Source: Leucaena leucocephala (Eukaryota > Streptophyta > Magnoliopsida > Fabales > Fabaceae). From it: a DNA stretch of 64,000 nt. Position numbers and translations under genes: made by a program. The stretch's first letter is position 1. Each line of letters opens with the position of its first letter. The notes beneath the pieces were generated by a model. It searched no databases and was not told the origin of the DNA. It saw only the letters and a program-made list of their open reading frames with translations. Shown piece after piece: positions 11,280-23,540 of this stretch. Where the stretch lies: assembly GCA_037074615.1 (NCBI GenBank), contig CM073515.1, positions 12,981,001-13,045,000 of the forward strand, written 5' to 3'.

Positions 11280-11870
11280 AAATAAAATAGGATTTCAATG
11301 GAATTGCCACTTCCATAGAACTGACTTTCATCATACTAAACAAGCTAAAATCCCACATCCACCCTCAATTCAATGGTACCAAACGGGACATTGGTATAAT
11401 TTACCTTCGGATCATAGACTAAATTGTAAATATAAAGTTAACCATCATTTAGACAGATCAAAATAATTTGTACCAATACAAATAATTTTTCAATTCTCTA
11501 TGAATTCACATTAATACTATCCCCATTTCTTAATATAAAAATTATTTAACTTTTTTGATAAATTAAGAAAATTAAATAAATTAATTAATTATAACTAATA
11601 TAAAAAATAAATAATTAATTTAAATAAATTAAAGAATATATAATATATATTAAAGAACAGCGGGAGTATATAGTAAAGTAAGAGTTGAGATGCATAAAGG
11701 AAATGGCACCAAGAAAGAAGACTCCAAATGATATGGTTCAATGTTTCTCCCTACTGGTTTATCGATAGATGAATACAATTATGATGTAGAGCTGGACCGC
11801 AAAGAAAAAGATTTCCTTTATAGTAACCCAATTAGCTTTTCCTTTGATTTCGTAAAGAAGACAATTCACA
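11280..11870 (-). pseudogene. RLP 3'-end fragment
   Basis: On the minus strand, 11690-11870 encodes a broken version of the end of the two RLP genes. The LFLCGP island after the last LRR, the stretch around SINKPVGRNIEPYH and the terminal LNSYFTIY are recognisable, but the codons for most of the membrane span are deleted and the frame shifts. The stretch 11280-11520 matches the 3' flank of the RLP genes (compare 50650-50840 and the region after 16422), including AAATTGTAAATATA followed by GTTAACCATCA. About 120 bp of AT-rich sequence interrupts the match. It is a third, truncated copy lying head-away from the intact gene at 12129. Confidence 0.65.
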
Positions 11871-11949
11871 GGAAATATAGTAACCAAAAAAGGACAAAGG
11901 TAAAAAGGAAAAAAGAAAAAGAAACGACCCAGTATCACCCCTAACAACC

Positions 11950-12053
11950 AACACGCCTAGTCATCAAACCATAAAACGATAGTATCAATAATTAATGCGA
12001 CCATTTCATCTTTATCCAATAACATCTTAACAACCATCATGCTTAGTAATCAT
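11950..12053. other. upstream region of the intact RLP gene
   Basis: Between the RLP scrap and the TATA box; no other signal was identified. Confidence 0.3.
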
Positions 12054-12061
12054 TATATAAA
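12054..12061 (+). promoter_or_regulatory. TATA box of the intact RLP gene
   Basis: TATATAAA lies 68-75 bases before the start codon at 12129, a normal distance for a plant promoter with a short leader. The paralogue has a TATA box at an equivalent distance. Confidence 0.5.
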
Positions 12062-12128
12062 TTGATTATGAAGGAACTGCAAAGAAAGGTAATTGAAGTA
12101 AAGTACGTAAGGAAGCTTAGAGTGAAAA

Positions 12129-15100
12129 ATGGGATATTCAGTGAGAGTACAAGTGTGGTGGGTGGTGGCTGTTATTATGATATTAGGGTTTAATAATGGA
12201 AGTGAGGGGTGTTTGGAAGAAGAGAGAGAAGTTCTTCTGAAACTGAAGGAAGCTTTGAATTACCCAAACGGCTCTTCCCTTCCTTCTTGGAATATTCTTA
12301 ACCATTCCGATTGCTGTAGTTGGGAGAGAATTAGCTGTGACAACTCCACACAGAGGGTTATAAGCCTTCTTCTGGACTATGTAAGAGCTCCAGAGTTGGA
12401 AAACTTCAAGTGGTCGTTGAATGTTTCTTATTTTCTCCCTTTCCACCAACTTCAAGAATTGGATTTGTCTGGAAATTACTTGTCAGGTTTCTTTCTTCTC
12501 CCGACTGACTATTTTATCATTTGTGATTCTAACTTGTACTTGTTTGATTTAGTCTGACTAGTGCTAATGCGATTAGCGCTATAAGATGTTTTTAGATTTT
12601 CTTAAATTTATTTTAGAGCACAATTTTTTATTGATTGTAAAAATCTGATATAATTCACACAGCGTTGGATCTTTTAAAAAGTATCAAAATATCTAACCAA
12701 GTATTTAATAAAATATTATATTACACATACATTATGTCTTTAATATATAGATATATAATAATTTAAAATAATTATGTTTAATATATTATATTTCAAAGCC
12801 AAATAATATATGAAGCTTAATATATGCTAAATCACTAGTTTTATGATACAATGAAGGGAAAAAGAAACCATTGAATTATTGTTTTGGGGGCCAATATAGA
12901 GGTTGATTATATTAATTACATGATTTTTTTTATAAAAACCTTTTGCCTACTATGACATTAAGAGAAACTGATGATATACTTTGTTATTAATGGAGCAGGG
13001 CTATTTGGCGAAATGAGGTTGGACAAATTGCAAACTTTGTCTCTGGAAGATAATCAGCTCACTGAAATCCCCTTCTTTGGTGCTTGAATTTATGTTCCAA
13101 GTTCTTTAAGTGGTTCTTCAGTTTTAGAAAAATCAATTGAATTTTAGAAATCTTTGAAAATATTGAGAGTTGAATAAGATGGTGTTTTTACTTGATGTAT
13201 AACTAATGAATGAAAAGAATAGAGATTATTAAATCATTTAGTAACTTGATCAATGAATTTTGGAATAAATAAAGTAATAGCAGCACCAAGGCATCAACGA
13301 TTAGCTTATAACTTTAAATATATGGACATAAAACGTAGTATATACTTGTTTACCAATTTATGATAATTTTTTTTTTCAATATATTTATTTCACATGTTTT
13401 ACAGATAATTTTCATTCACACAATTTGACGACTTTGGAATTGTCTTCAAATTACTCGGAGGACGGTCGTCCAGAATCTAATGTGTCTCCCACATCTCTAA
13501 CCTCGTTACAGATATTGTCCCTTCGTAACAATAGCCTAAAAGGCTCACTACCACAGCAAGGTATTATATTTTTAGCTTTCTTTAATAAAAATAATTGCAT
13601 TATAAGTTAAGTCTTATATTTATGACCAAAAAAATATAATTGATTGATTGATAAAGTATTTAATCAACAGTCTTTATAATTTACTATATTTATAGCTTTA
13701 TTTAGTATATACTATATAGCTTCATTGGCTCAATATATAAGTAAGGATTTTATTTTCATGGATAAGCTAATAGCTTACTATAGTTATTGTAATTCATCTT
13801 GCCCTAGAGAGAACCTCTATATTTTATAATAAAACTATCAATCTTTAAGATTTTATGTTCAAATATGTTTAGTTTTGACGGAGTGAAAAACAAGGGGGGA
13901 AATATTTATTGAGATTTAAATACAAATATAAAGATAAAATTTTCGATTTCTTGCTTGTTCTATATAATTAGCCTCTCTTTTTTTGGTTATATTGGGAATG
14001 ATTGAACTCTCGACCTCTATTTTTTTGATTAAATACATCCTATCAATTCAAACAAAATTTTAGGCTTATAATCGACTTTTTTTTGCTCAAATATTGAATC
14101 ATAAATTCATTTGTTAAGTGCAATTTACATATAAATTAGTTTAGAATGCACGAACCAATTCTTTAAAACGTTGTTAATATCAAAGTATGAGCTATCACGT
14201 ATTAAAGTTTTCCTTTTTAGTTTCTCCGAAACCATCACTTAAACAATTTAATTAACAAAAATTCATGTGTTGCAGGAGGCTTATGCAATTTGAAGAATCT
14301 GATAGCATTGTCTCTTGCCCTCAACAAGTTTGAGGGTCTACTTCCTCCATGCCTCAGTAACTTGACATCTCTGCGTGTGCTTGATCTTCAATACAACGGT
14401 TTTGGGGGAACCTTCCCTTCCGCACTCTTTCATTCTCTAAAGTCCCTCGCATTCATTACTTTAAATGAAAACTCTTTCACTGGCATTGCATCACTTTCTT
14501 TGTTCGCCAACCACTCCAACCTTCAAGTCTTCACAATTTCTTGCTCTAATAACCATAATCTCAAGCTTGAAACTGAAAACCCCCAATTTCTCCCTACCTT
14601 CCAATTAAAGATTTTAAGCATCGTGGAATGCACTATGAATGAAGCAAGCAATCATAGAATACCTTCTTTTCTTCTTCATCAATATGACTTGAGAGTTATA
14701 CAACTTGCCTTTTTGAACCTTTCTGGAAGTTTCCCAAATTGGCTTTTGGCAAACAACACCAAATTAAATTCTTTTAATGTCACCCACAACTTCTTGACTG
14801 GTCCCTTTTCACTTAACTTCACCTCAGAATTACTTGTTATGCAATATTTTGTTGCTTCCTCTAACCCTCTTAATGATAAAATCCCTCCTCATATTGGATA
14901 TGTTTTTCCCAACTTGCTTTCTCTGAACATGTCTTCCAGTTCGTTAAAGGGTGGATTCCCAGCTTCACTCAGTGAAATGAGGCTATTGAACTCGCTAGAC
15001 TTGTCTAATAACCATTTGTCTGGCTATTTGCCCCAAGAATTTGGGAAGGGTAGCAATGACTTGATGTTTCTAAAGTTGTCAAACAACAACTTAAGTGGCC

Positions 15101-16422
15101 CGTGTTTACCAAGAGGTTCAAATTTCACACATTTGTTGTCTGTGGATCTAAGCAACAACAACTTCAAAGGGAAAGTGCCAGATGGGATTATTAAGAGTTC
15201 AGAACTAAGAATGTTGGAATTAAGTGCAAACCAACTATATGGTAAAATACCTAGCTGGATTGGAAAATTTAAGCATTTGAGCCACCTCATTTTATCCCAA
15301 AATTCAATGGAAGGTCAAATAACAGAAGTGTTTTGCAATTTAGCTGAGCTTAAATATCTAGACCTTTCACAAAATAGATTCAATGGAACTTTGCCAAGTT
15401 GCCTATATATGCCATCATTGAGGTACTTGCATTTGCAGGGCAATCGTTTTACAGGACCCATACCTTTTGTTTTGGCCAAATCTCCCTTGTTAACTTTGGA
15501 TTTGACAAAGAATAGATTTTCAAGTCAAATTCCGAGGTGGTTCAAGTCAATGTTGAATTTAAGGGTCCTCCTCCTTAAGGGAAACAAACTCGAAGGTTCC
15601 ATTCCTATGGAAATGTGTATGCTCAAGAACATTAGCATATTGGACCTTTCACAAAACAAGCTTTCTGGAGGGATACCATATTGCTTAAATAACATTACAT
15701 TTAGAATGAAAGATGAGATGGGTGCAACTGTACTTGGAAAAATTTTTGTCCCCTGGACTACAAGAAGCATGTTATTTAACTTCGATCCAACAAGTGGGAA
15801 GCTTATTCAAGGCGAAGATGAAAGAAATTTTGCATGGTACAAGGAACAAGAAGTGAACTTCATGTCAAAAAGAAGATATGAATCATATAAAGGAAATATA
15901 TTAGATTTCATGTCAGGTCTAGATCTCTCAGATAATCAATTGACAGGTGAAATTCCCTTACAAATTGGATACTTGGACAATATCCATACGTTAAATTTAT
16001 CAAACAATTATTTGATGGGGCCTATTCCAGAAACATTTTCTGACCTTACAAAGATAGAGAGTTTAGATCTTTCATACAATAAATTGACAGGTCATATTCC
16101 TTCCCAACTTACAAAGTTGTATTCTTTATCTATCTTCTTAGTGGCTCACAATAATTTATCCGGTATGACACCTGAAACAAAAAATCAATTTGGAACTTTT
16201 GACTCAAGTTCTTATGAAGGGAATCCTTTTCTTTGTGGTCCTCCTCTACAGCATCAGTGTTTATCTATTGATAAACCAGTAGGGGGAAACAGACAACCAA
16301 ATCATTTAGAAGAAGATGGCTTCCGAAATGCCTTCATATGGAGTTTTGGAGGAGCATTTGGGGTCTTCTTTCTTGGCGTCATTTCCTTGATGTATCTCAA
16401 CTCTTACTTTACTATATATTAG
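12129..16422 (+). CDS. LRR receptor-like protein (RLP), four exons, apparently intact
   Basis: Exons 12129-12486, 12999-13079, 13405-13560 and 14276-16422 join, with GT-AG introns that all interrupt a codon after base 1, into 2742 nt (913 residues). Residues 1-27 form a signal peptide with a hydrophobic VVAVIMILGF core. Mature Cys28 starts the LRR N-cap (CLEEEREVLLKLKE, then the DCCSWE pair). LRRs with DLSxNxLSGxIP-type repeats follow. A non-LRR island of about 60 residues (about 684-744) precedes the last LRRs, then a CGPP-type C-cap. An acidic EED juxtamembrane stretch precedes a membrane span (about 884-906) containing GGAFG, a GxxxG motif. The cytosolic tail is only NSYFTIY, with no kinase. 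Such proteins sit in the plasma membrane and signal through partners such as SOBIR1 in immunity or development; the ligand here is unknown. Layout resembles the Arabidopsis RLP1/RLP14-type group. No stop or frameshift interrupts this model. Confidence 0.88.
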
Positions 16423-18011
16423 ATGTGAATTCATAGAGAATTGACAAAATACTTCTAGGGGTATAAGTAAGAAAAAGAGCTGTTTTGTTCATAGATTTTC
16501 ATAGTCTAACTGATGGTGAATTCTATAATTAAAATTGTCCATGATCCGAATGCAAATTATACTGAAATATTCAGCCTATTTCTAGTCTGCCCTACATCAT
16601 CATATGATGTCTCAATATTTGGCTAATTACATAACAATTTATTTGGAACAAAAAATGATTATTTATTCAACTTAACTTGTGCCAAACATGACTTTTACAT
16701 GATAACCCAAACATTTATGATGAAAAGGCATACAAGTGCGAGAATAAAATCTTTTTATCATGATGTAACGAATAAATTTTTTCCTAAAGTTGTTATTATT
16801 CTAATATTAGTGTTCTTTGTTTTTGCAAAATATAATTCTTTTTGCTACATAGTTTTTTTTCAAAAAAAATTATACATGTGAGTAATTTGAATATAGTATG
16901 ACAGTTTATGATCAATTTTAGTTTTTGTCATAAATATATCACTAAAAACTAACAAGACAACTTGAATACTTTTAGTTCTATTTATAAGTCACGTATAATA
17001 TATTATTAGAAATAATAGAAACTTTTAAAACTCATTAATTATGTCTAAAGATTCGATAAGTTTTTAACCTTGGCCCTATTAAATATACCTACTTTAAAAA
17101 TTAAATAAAAAACTGTAGATTTGTAACGGTTAGTGGGCGGAGAAAAGGGAAAATTATGATAAATAAATTAATGACTCTCCTTGCTTTATAAATGCAATCA
17201 GGAGTATAATTGCATGTAACAATTATATTTAGTTATTTACATGAAATGTTATGATTATCGCTAACGCCAATTCAAGATGAGATATATAAATAAATAGTGG
17301 GCCTCATAGTGACATGGAATCCACAAAATGTGTCTGCTTTTATCCTTTCAACGTATTACTCCACACATTAATTAACTGAGTAAGTAACTGTTGGGTTTAG
17401 TAAAAGTCCCTAAAAATGAGACAAATTAAAGTTTGAATCATTGTTTGAAGAGATATCCACATTTAATAGCTGTAGTGCCTTGATTAAGATTACTTCCAAT
17501 AGGATAATGTTTAGAAAAAAAATAATTGAGTAATTGAGAAAGATTTTATTCACAATCATTAGGAACAGATAAAAGCATTGATAAGACCCAAAAATAATTG
17601 TTTCCCTTAGTCTTTAGATGCAAGCATGCAATTTTATCCTAAAAAAAGATCATAATGGAAAAACAACAGAGAAAAAGAAAAGGATGGACTAAGGCGTAGA
17701 CATGTGACAAAACTTATTTGATTTATTATATTCTTTAATTATTTTAAAAAATAAGTTTTATAAATATTAAGTTTACCCCTTGTATAACTCTTGCCATCAC
17801 TGGCCACAGAGTAGCCTGTCCCCATCTTCGCTATTCAGGCTGAGTTTCCTGTTTGGCCGAAGAAATTAAAGGGGACTGAGTTCCTTGCTAATCAGGCTTT
17901 ATTATGTGCTAAATAGATGTGGACGTATTGAAAAATTTGCACATGAAGTTCACCTCGGCCACCACGTTAATTTCCCCTCTCATGCAATCTATTGAAAAAA
18001 TTTCAGATTCC
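16423..18011. other. 3' flank of RLP gene and AT-rich spacer
   Basis: The first about 130 bases match the 3' flank of the broken paralogue (reverse complement of 50650-50835) and are probably 3' untranslated sequence. The rest is AT-rich with no gene recognised. Confidence 0.5.
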
Positions 18012-18014
18012 CTT

Positions 18015-18271
18015 CACTAGTGGAAAAAACCATTTTTACCGTAACTCATGTACAACAATTGTATCGAAGATGGTGTAGAAATGTGCCTAATGGAATTTTT
18101 GTAAATAAGATCTACAACTTTTGACTGTTATACGTCGGTGAATGAAACCATTATAAATAACACTTTCCCCACCAATTTAAAAAATAAACGTTGTAGGTGG
18201 TAAATCAAATTAGAATACTTAATTTGTTCAAAATTGATAACTTTCTGTACTGGTTTCTATTTCCAACTAGT
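18015..18271. mobile_element. miniature CACTA-like element
   Basis: The left end begins CACTAGTGGAAAAAACC. The right end read inward gives ACTAGTTGGAAATAGAAACC. CTT flanks both sides (18012-18014 and 18272-18274) if one terminal base has been lost on the right. Length is 257 bp with no coding capacity. Confidence 0.5.
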
Positions 18272-18569
18272 CTTAGTAGGTTCGTTTACTCTCTATATAT
18301 GAACGTCATGTTTTTTTCTTAGTATTTATTAATGTACTCTAGAGAATCTTTGTGTCCACAAAAGATCTAAATTGCATACGAAGGCCAGAGTGAGAATCTT
18401 TTGGTGATGGCTAGTAAAAGAAATTGAGAAATTGAAAGCCTTGCGATTGCAACAAGAAGAAAGAGTATTGTTTAAGTAGGACAAGGATTCTCTAATTAAT
18501 TAGAACATGAATCTGCGAGATTGAGCCCCGCTTTTATGTAACTGTGCTTGTAATCAAGCATATATTGCA
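18272..18569. other. no gene recognised
   Basis: Spacer between the mini-CACTA and the 3' end of the BURP pseudogene; nothing else was identified. Confidence 0.4.
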
Positions 18570-19468
18570 CTAAAATTCATGCTTAGTTTTGTTTTTGGGA
18601 ACCCACACAATGGAGTCTTGAAAAAGGAAGTGGCATATTGGAAAACTACCAGGTTTCATTTTCAGCATTTGGAAGGCCAATGTTTTGGGTTCCACTGTGA
18701 CGTGTCTCTGTGACAGACACTCAGCTTTCACTCGACTCCCATCAGCCCCCTCCAATGACACTGTATAGGCAACTGAGCTCTCTATTTTGTGACAGTAAAA
18801 CACAGCGTACACATAACCGAGCTTGTGGCACCCCACCAGATTTGTCTCTCCCACCTTCTCCGCTGAATGCGTTATTGTATATTCCTGCTTCTTTGTTTCC
18901 TTCTCCATCACCTCCGTAGACAAAGCTTCCACGTGTTTCCCTACCTTGGAAGTGATAAAATCAAGCATGGATTCTCAGGATGTTGCACAATACTTGTCCT
19001 CTCCTTTAATCGCCGACTCCTCACAAACTTTAATTGTAACTTTCATTAACTCAGCTTTTATTGAGCAAGACTTCACAGCAAACTTTTTTCAATATTTCAG
19101 CCATCTGTAGGTAAAGAATCATAAATACATTATTTATTATTTTAGCTTGAATCTGACAGACATGGTTAAATATTGAGCCTAACACTAAATACCTAGCTTG
19201 AAGAAAAGGGAATGGATTTCACGATATTGCGAGGCAAGAAGGACGCTTGGTTGGAGGACTGAGTACAGAGAAAGTTCATTTTGTGACCAAACTTTAAATC
19301 CTTTTCTGAGAAGAAGAGAGCTGCGTTGGGGTTATATTTGGTTTTGGTGGCATAGGGAAGAACATGACCATAATTAGCTAACCTAACGGGGAGGCTGGCT
19401 CTGTCAGGAGGTAAGGAAGCATCAGTCAGCTGCATTTTCATGTATAATATAAAAATACACATTCGCAT
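18570..19468 (-). pseudogene. BURP-domain protein pseudogene
   Basis: Two coding blocks on the minus strand fit the BURP domain. The upstream block (19193-19468) has NPNAALFFSEKDL, FLPRNIVKSIPFSS and a preceding Y-A-T-K stretch. The downstream block (about 19108-18570) has KYCATS, ESMLDF, then CHKLGYVYAVFYCH (the C-H-x10-C-H pair), LEGADG, LAFQMLK and CHFLFQD, ending VWVPKNK. A probable intron of about 85 bp separates them (acceptor near 19109). The third Cys-His pair is degraded to CLSQRH. In-frame stops occur after KYCATS and near the start of the second block, and the N-terminal part with signal peptide is missing. BURP proteins are secreted or cell-wall/vacuolar plant proteins; this copy is dead. 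Confidence 0.85.
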
Positions 19469-21185
19469 TATGCTATAACGACAACATCAATAGGTATGGT
19501 TTGAATCTTCATTATTGAAGAAACTATATACTGAAACTAAATATAATGCTTCCATTTATAGAATAAAAAGGTACTGATCAGAGGATAGTAGTATATAATG
19601 GAGAGAGTGCCAAAGATTCGATTCTTGTTTTGATATATGAATCTTGGGTGCCAATTTACATAATATATAGACACACACCATAACTTACATGAATATTTAA
19701 CAAAAAAAAAAGCAAAAGAATAAAAAATGTCAAGAAAAATTAAAAGAATAAAAAGCTACTACTTTCATTGAGGCTGGAGTACCTTCTTCGAAAGGCTAAT
19801 CCGTTTACTTCAGCTTGACCTCAATAATATCCATTTACTTTACGGACCCTTTTGATTGTTGACTTTATGAAATTGCTAGTAATTAAGTATGGAATGACAT
19901 GAAATGCATGGAAATGGAGCAAAGATTACCGCGAATTAGTTTGGTACCAAATTAAAATTATGTTATAGTCACATGCCCGCAAGGAGAGTCCAATATATCC
20001 CAAAAAGACTATTTTATTAGGAAAAAGAATCATTTGAATTTATAGCCCACAATTTAATTTTAAAGTTCCCAATGCAGGAATTGCGCCCCTTAAATGTGAC
20101 ATCCTAGGTGGCTCCATACCATGGTACTTCAATTAGCATGCTGATTAAAACCCTCAATCGGTAGCCCTCAATTGGCATCATTGAAAGAACTTTTGTTATG
20201 ATAACAAACACAAAGAGAGACCCCAATTTGAAAAGACTAGCTTATTAAGAGAGAAAATCATTTGAACTTATAAATCACACTTCTTTTATAAGACTCTCTA
20301 TAGTGGGACTCATAACAATATTGTCAAGAATCCCAATTTGGGTGGGTACCTTGAAAAAGGAGTTTTATAAGATCTCGGGGTCTTCAACTTTAACATCTTG
20401 CTTTTAGGGTATGGTTCTCTTAAGGATTTGTGCTCATTACAAAATTTTAGAAAAACATATTAGCTTTTATATTTATTTAGATAAAGATAAATTTAAGAAG
20501 TTTCAATTGGCTCTGCATAGTTTATTTTGGGCAAGGGTCTCTAATGTCCCTTCAATTGTCCCAACTTTCTAATATTTTTAATATGGACTATTAGATTCTA
20601 AATAAAATGAGTGACATTTTGATGTCTCATGAACAAAAAATAGTCCATTTTTTAATTTTTTTAAGAAAATAAATCAAAATTACACAATTTTAGAATAATT
20701 TAATTAAAAATTGTAAAAAAATTCAAAATTACACTATTCTTTGCCCATAATATCAAAATATCATTCATTTTATATAGAATGAAGACCTTTAAGTATGATT
20801 GCACTCCCAATATAATACTCAAGTTAAGATACCAAGAGCCTTTACAAATTAAAAATATAATTTAACTTTATCTCCAGTGCACTCAAAGACAAAGGTAACA
20901 AGTTTGATATTGTTTTGTAGCCTCTCAAAATGGAGTGTTGGTGAGGGTATTTATAGACTATGAAGTGATGCCTTGAAATGGTACCTCTTGAAAAAATATA
21001 TATCTTCAATTAAAAAATCATAACTATATGTTAAGATTCATGAACCCCATGTGTTGTTCAATAAATCAATATAAAATTAAAAATAATAATTATTTTTATA
21101 AAGCGTGACAGCCTTTTAGCATGTAAGGATATAACTCTCTATACAACCATTCACATAATTTTTTTGATTTACACGGTCATGATTG
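19469..21185. other. no gene recognised; one diverged internal duplication
   Basis: Mostly non-coding. About 19985-20070 and 20217-20300 share an order of motifs (a CCAA start, AAAGACTA, a TTATTA run, ATCATTTGAA) and look like an old local duplication. Short frames only. Confidence 0.4.
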
Positions 21186-21590
21186 GGCCTAATTATATTA
21201 TGCAAGGGGACTGTAAGCCCAATATTAATGGGCCAGCAGAAGGAATAATTGGGCTTGCATGCGCTGGCCTGATATTGAATAAGTCATTTGGGTATATAGT
21301 GGGAGGTGGAAGGCAGCTAGTGGGTGTGGAATGAATTATGTGGAATCTCTCCTCTCTCGTGTCTCTCTTCTCTCTCTATGGCCAGCATCTCCCTATCTCA
21401 TTGTGACTGGATTATCTCTTCTCTTCTGCCACTCTTATTCTATGTTTCCGAATTTCTATCGTACCAGAACTCTGTTGCTTATATTTCGTCTTATTCTGTT
21501 GAACCTATAGAATAAATCTGGGTTTGTATTATTTTGTGTTCGATTATCTGATTATGATTTTGGAGATCATTACATAAGGACATGACTTTC
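21186..21590 (+). mobile_element. possible copia LTR remnant
   Basis: A GGGCC-containing stretch, a GGGTATATAGTGGGAG TATA region at about 21290, then a CT-rich leader fit the U3-R-U5 look of some copia LTRs. No TG/CA ends or duplication were found, so this is weak. Confidence 0.3.
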
Positions 21591-22540
21591 CAAAAAATAC
21601 ATTTGTTAATTTTAAAAATATTCCAACAATAATCACGTTTAATGACAACAATATTCAGTCATGTTCTTCCAATAGTGTATACATCAACACACATATAGTT
21701 AAACGAATATATAATTAGTCACAATACAACAGCAGTATGTGGGTATGTAAGTTTATGTTCAAATGGTTGATTCTCTTCCTTTTCATTTTTCCTTGGTTAT
21801 TTATTTTGTATTATTTCAATTTTTATTTCTGCAAGCATATTCATACACTACAAAAACAAAAAAGTTTTGCCGACGACTTTTCAGCGCCGACAAAAAAATT
21901 ATCGTTAAAAGTAGACTTTTAGCGGTGACAAAAAGATCACTGCTGAAAGTAAGACTTTTAGCGGCGACTTTCTTTTGTCGCATACACTGACTATCATAAC
22001 AAAATGTCTATAACTTAAAAAAATTTGGCGACGACTTTTCAGCGGCAGCAAAAGCAGTGGTCGCTGAAAGTAAAACTTTCTGCAGCGACAAAACTTGTGG
22101 CCGCAGAAGGTTATAGTATCAGTAGCGACATATATGTGTCACCGCATAAAGTTTATGCGGTGACAAATTTTTGTCGCTACAAAAGATAGAATTCAGCGGC
22201 CACTTTTCTCACCTTCAGTGACGACAAATGTAGCAACTAAAAGTCTTCATACAATTTATTTCCTAATTTGGAGGAGTTTTAAGCAACTATCTAATATATA
22301 CAATTAAATTATTGAATAATGTCATTTTTAAATAATAAATAAAAGAATTTCACATATTGATATTGTAATAAAAAGAGATTATACAGATATAATATGGTGT
22401 GTGTGAAAGAAGGAGATGAAGTAGGGGAGTGTGCATAAGAGAGATATTATAATTGTGTGTCTATGAATGTGAGAGTTAGTATGTGTATGAGAGAGAGATA
22501 GGGAGAAATAATGGACATGAAATATATATATACATATATA

Positions 22541-22566
22541 GTGTGTGTGTGTGTGTGTGTGTGTGT
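22541..22566. repeat. (GT)13 microsatellite
   Basis: Thirteen uninterrupted GT units preceded by a TATA-rich run. Histidine/threonine-rich frames on the minus strand here are the repeat translated. Confidence 0.9.
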
Positions 22567-22679
22567 TAGAGAGTGGAGAAGGATTGTAATTAAGCATGAG
22601 AGATAGGGGAAAGAACAGAAGTGACATAAATACATATATTCTTAGTTACATTGCATTTGTCTTCTGTTGTTGTATTTCA

Positions 22680-22842
22680 TGTAACATCTCAACTTTTAAT
22701 AAAAAGGATTTATAAGATATTATTAAGGTTAAGATTATTTTTTTAATTAAAAAGTCTCAAAAGTAAAATTTTAGAGAAACAATAAAAGAAAGAATAATCA
22801 TTTAATCTATTTTGGGACTAAGAAAAATTAAGAAAAAATCAT
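22680..22842 (+). repeat. LTR-start-like repeat, copy 1
   Basis: Begins TGTAACATCTCAACTTTTAA and aligns by eye for about 160 bp with 23373-23540 and, in reverse complement, with 50535-50632. TGTAACATC-type starts are typical of gypsy LTRs. Only the 5' part is recognisable. Confidence 0.5.
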
Positions 22843-23372
22843 AAATGAGTATTTTAGGGATTTAGAAAATTATAAAAGAGTTTATTTCCCCAAAAGTAAT
22901 CTAAATGATTTAATAGTTATTTTTCGAGAATTAAAAGCCTATTTTCTTAAAAAAAAAAATAGTTAGAGGTTATGGTTTGCCCAAAAACTTTTAGAAAAAT
23001 CCCCTTATGAGTTGAAGAAGCTATTGGAGGAAAATATCTTTATTTTATTAAAATGATTATTTCTTAAAAATTATTTGGTAAAAGTAAAATTTTCAGTGGT
23101 GACTTTTTTGTCGCCACTGAAACCTTTTACTTTTAGCGGTGACTATTTTTGTTGCTACTTGTCATTGCATAATGTCAATTTCATGTATGTTGCTTTCATA
23201 TTTTTTATATTTTTATATCAACTAATTCTCAATTATGGTTTTAGTTCAATTAGGGCTATGTGTTGGCAAGGCCTAGGGCTCGAATCTAGTTTTAGTTCCC
23301 TTAATATATAAACTCAACTTGACTCTAAAAATAATCTAGGTCTCTAATTAATAACTTTAGTTGTTTACCTTG

Positions 23373-23540
23373 TGTAACATCCTGAATCTCATAAAAATAG
23401 TTTATAAGGTATTATTGAGATTAAGTATATTTTTTGTTGGAATTGAAAGTCCCAAAGGTAAAATTTCAGAAAAATAAATATATGAATGAGTAATCATTAA
23501 AACTATTTTAGGACCCAGAAAAATTAAGAAAAAATTATGA
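23373..23540 (+). repeat. LTR-start-like repeat, copy 2
   Basis: Begins TGTAACATCCTGAATCTCAT; same order of motifs as copy 1 (TTTATAAG, ATATTATT-like, AGTCCCAAA, AAAAATTAAGAAAAAA). Confidence 0.5.

Noticed and set aside
15024..15770. Minus-strand frames opposite the RLP gene
   Set aside because: They are antisense shadows of LRR coding sequence without independent features.
22379..22635. Histidine/threonine-rich frames on the minus strand
   Set aside because: They come from the GT microsatellite and flanking simple sequence.
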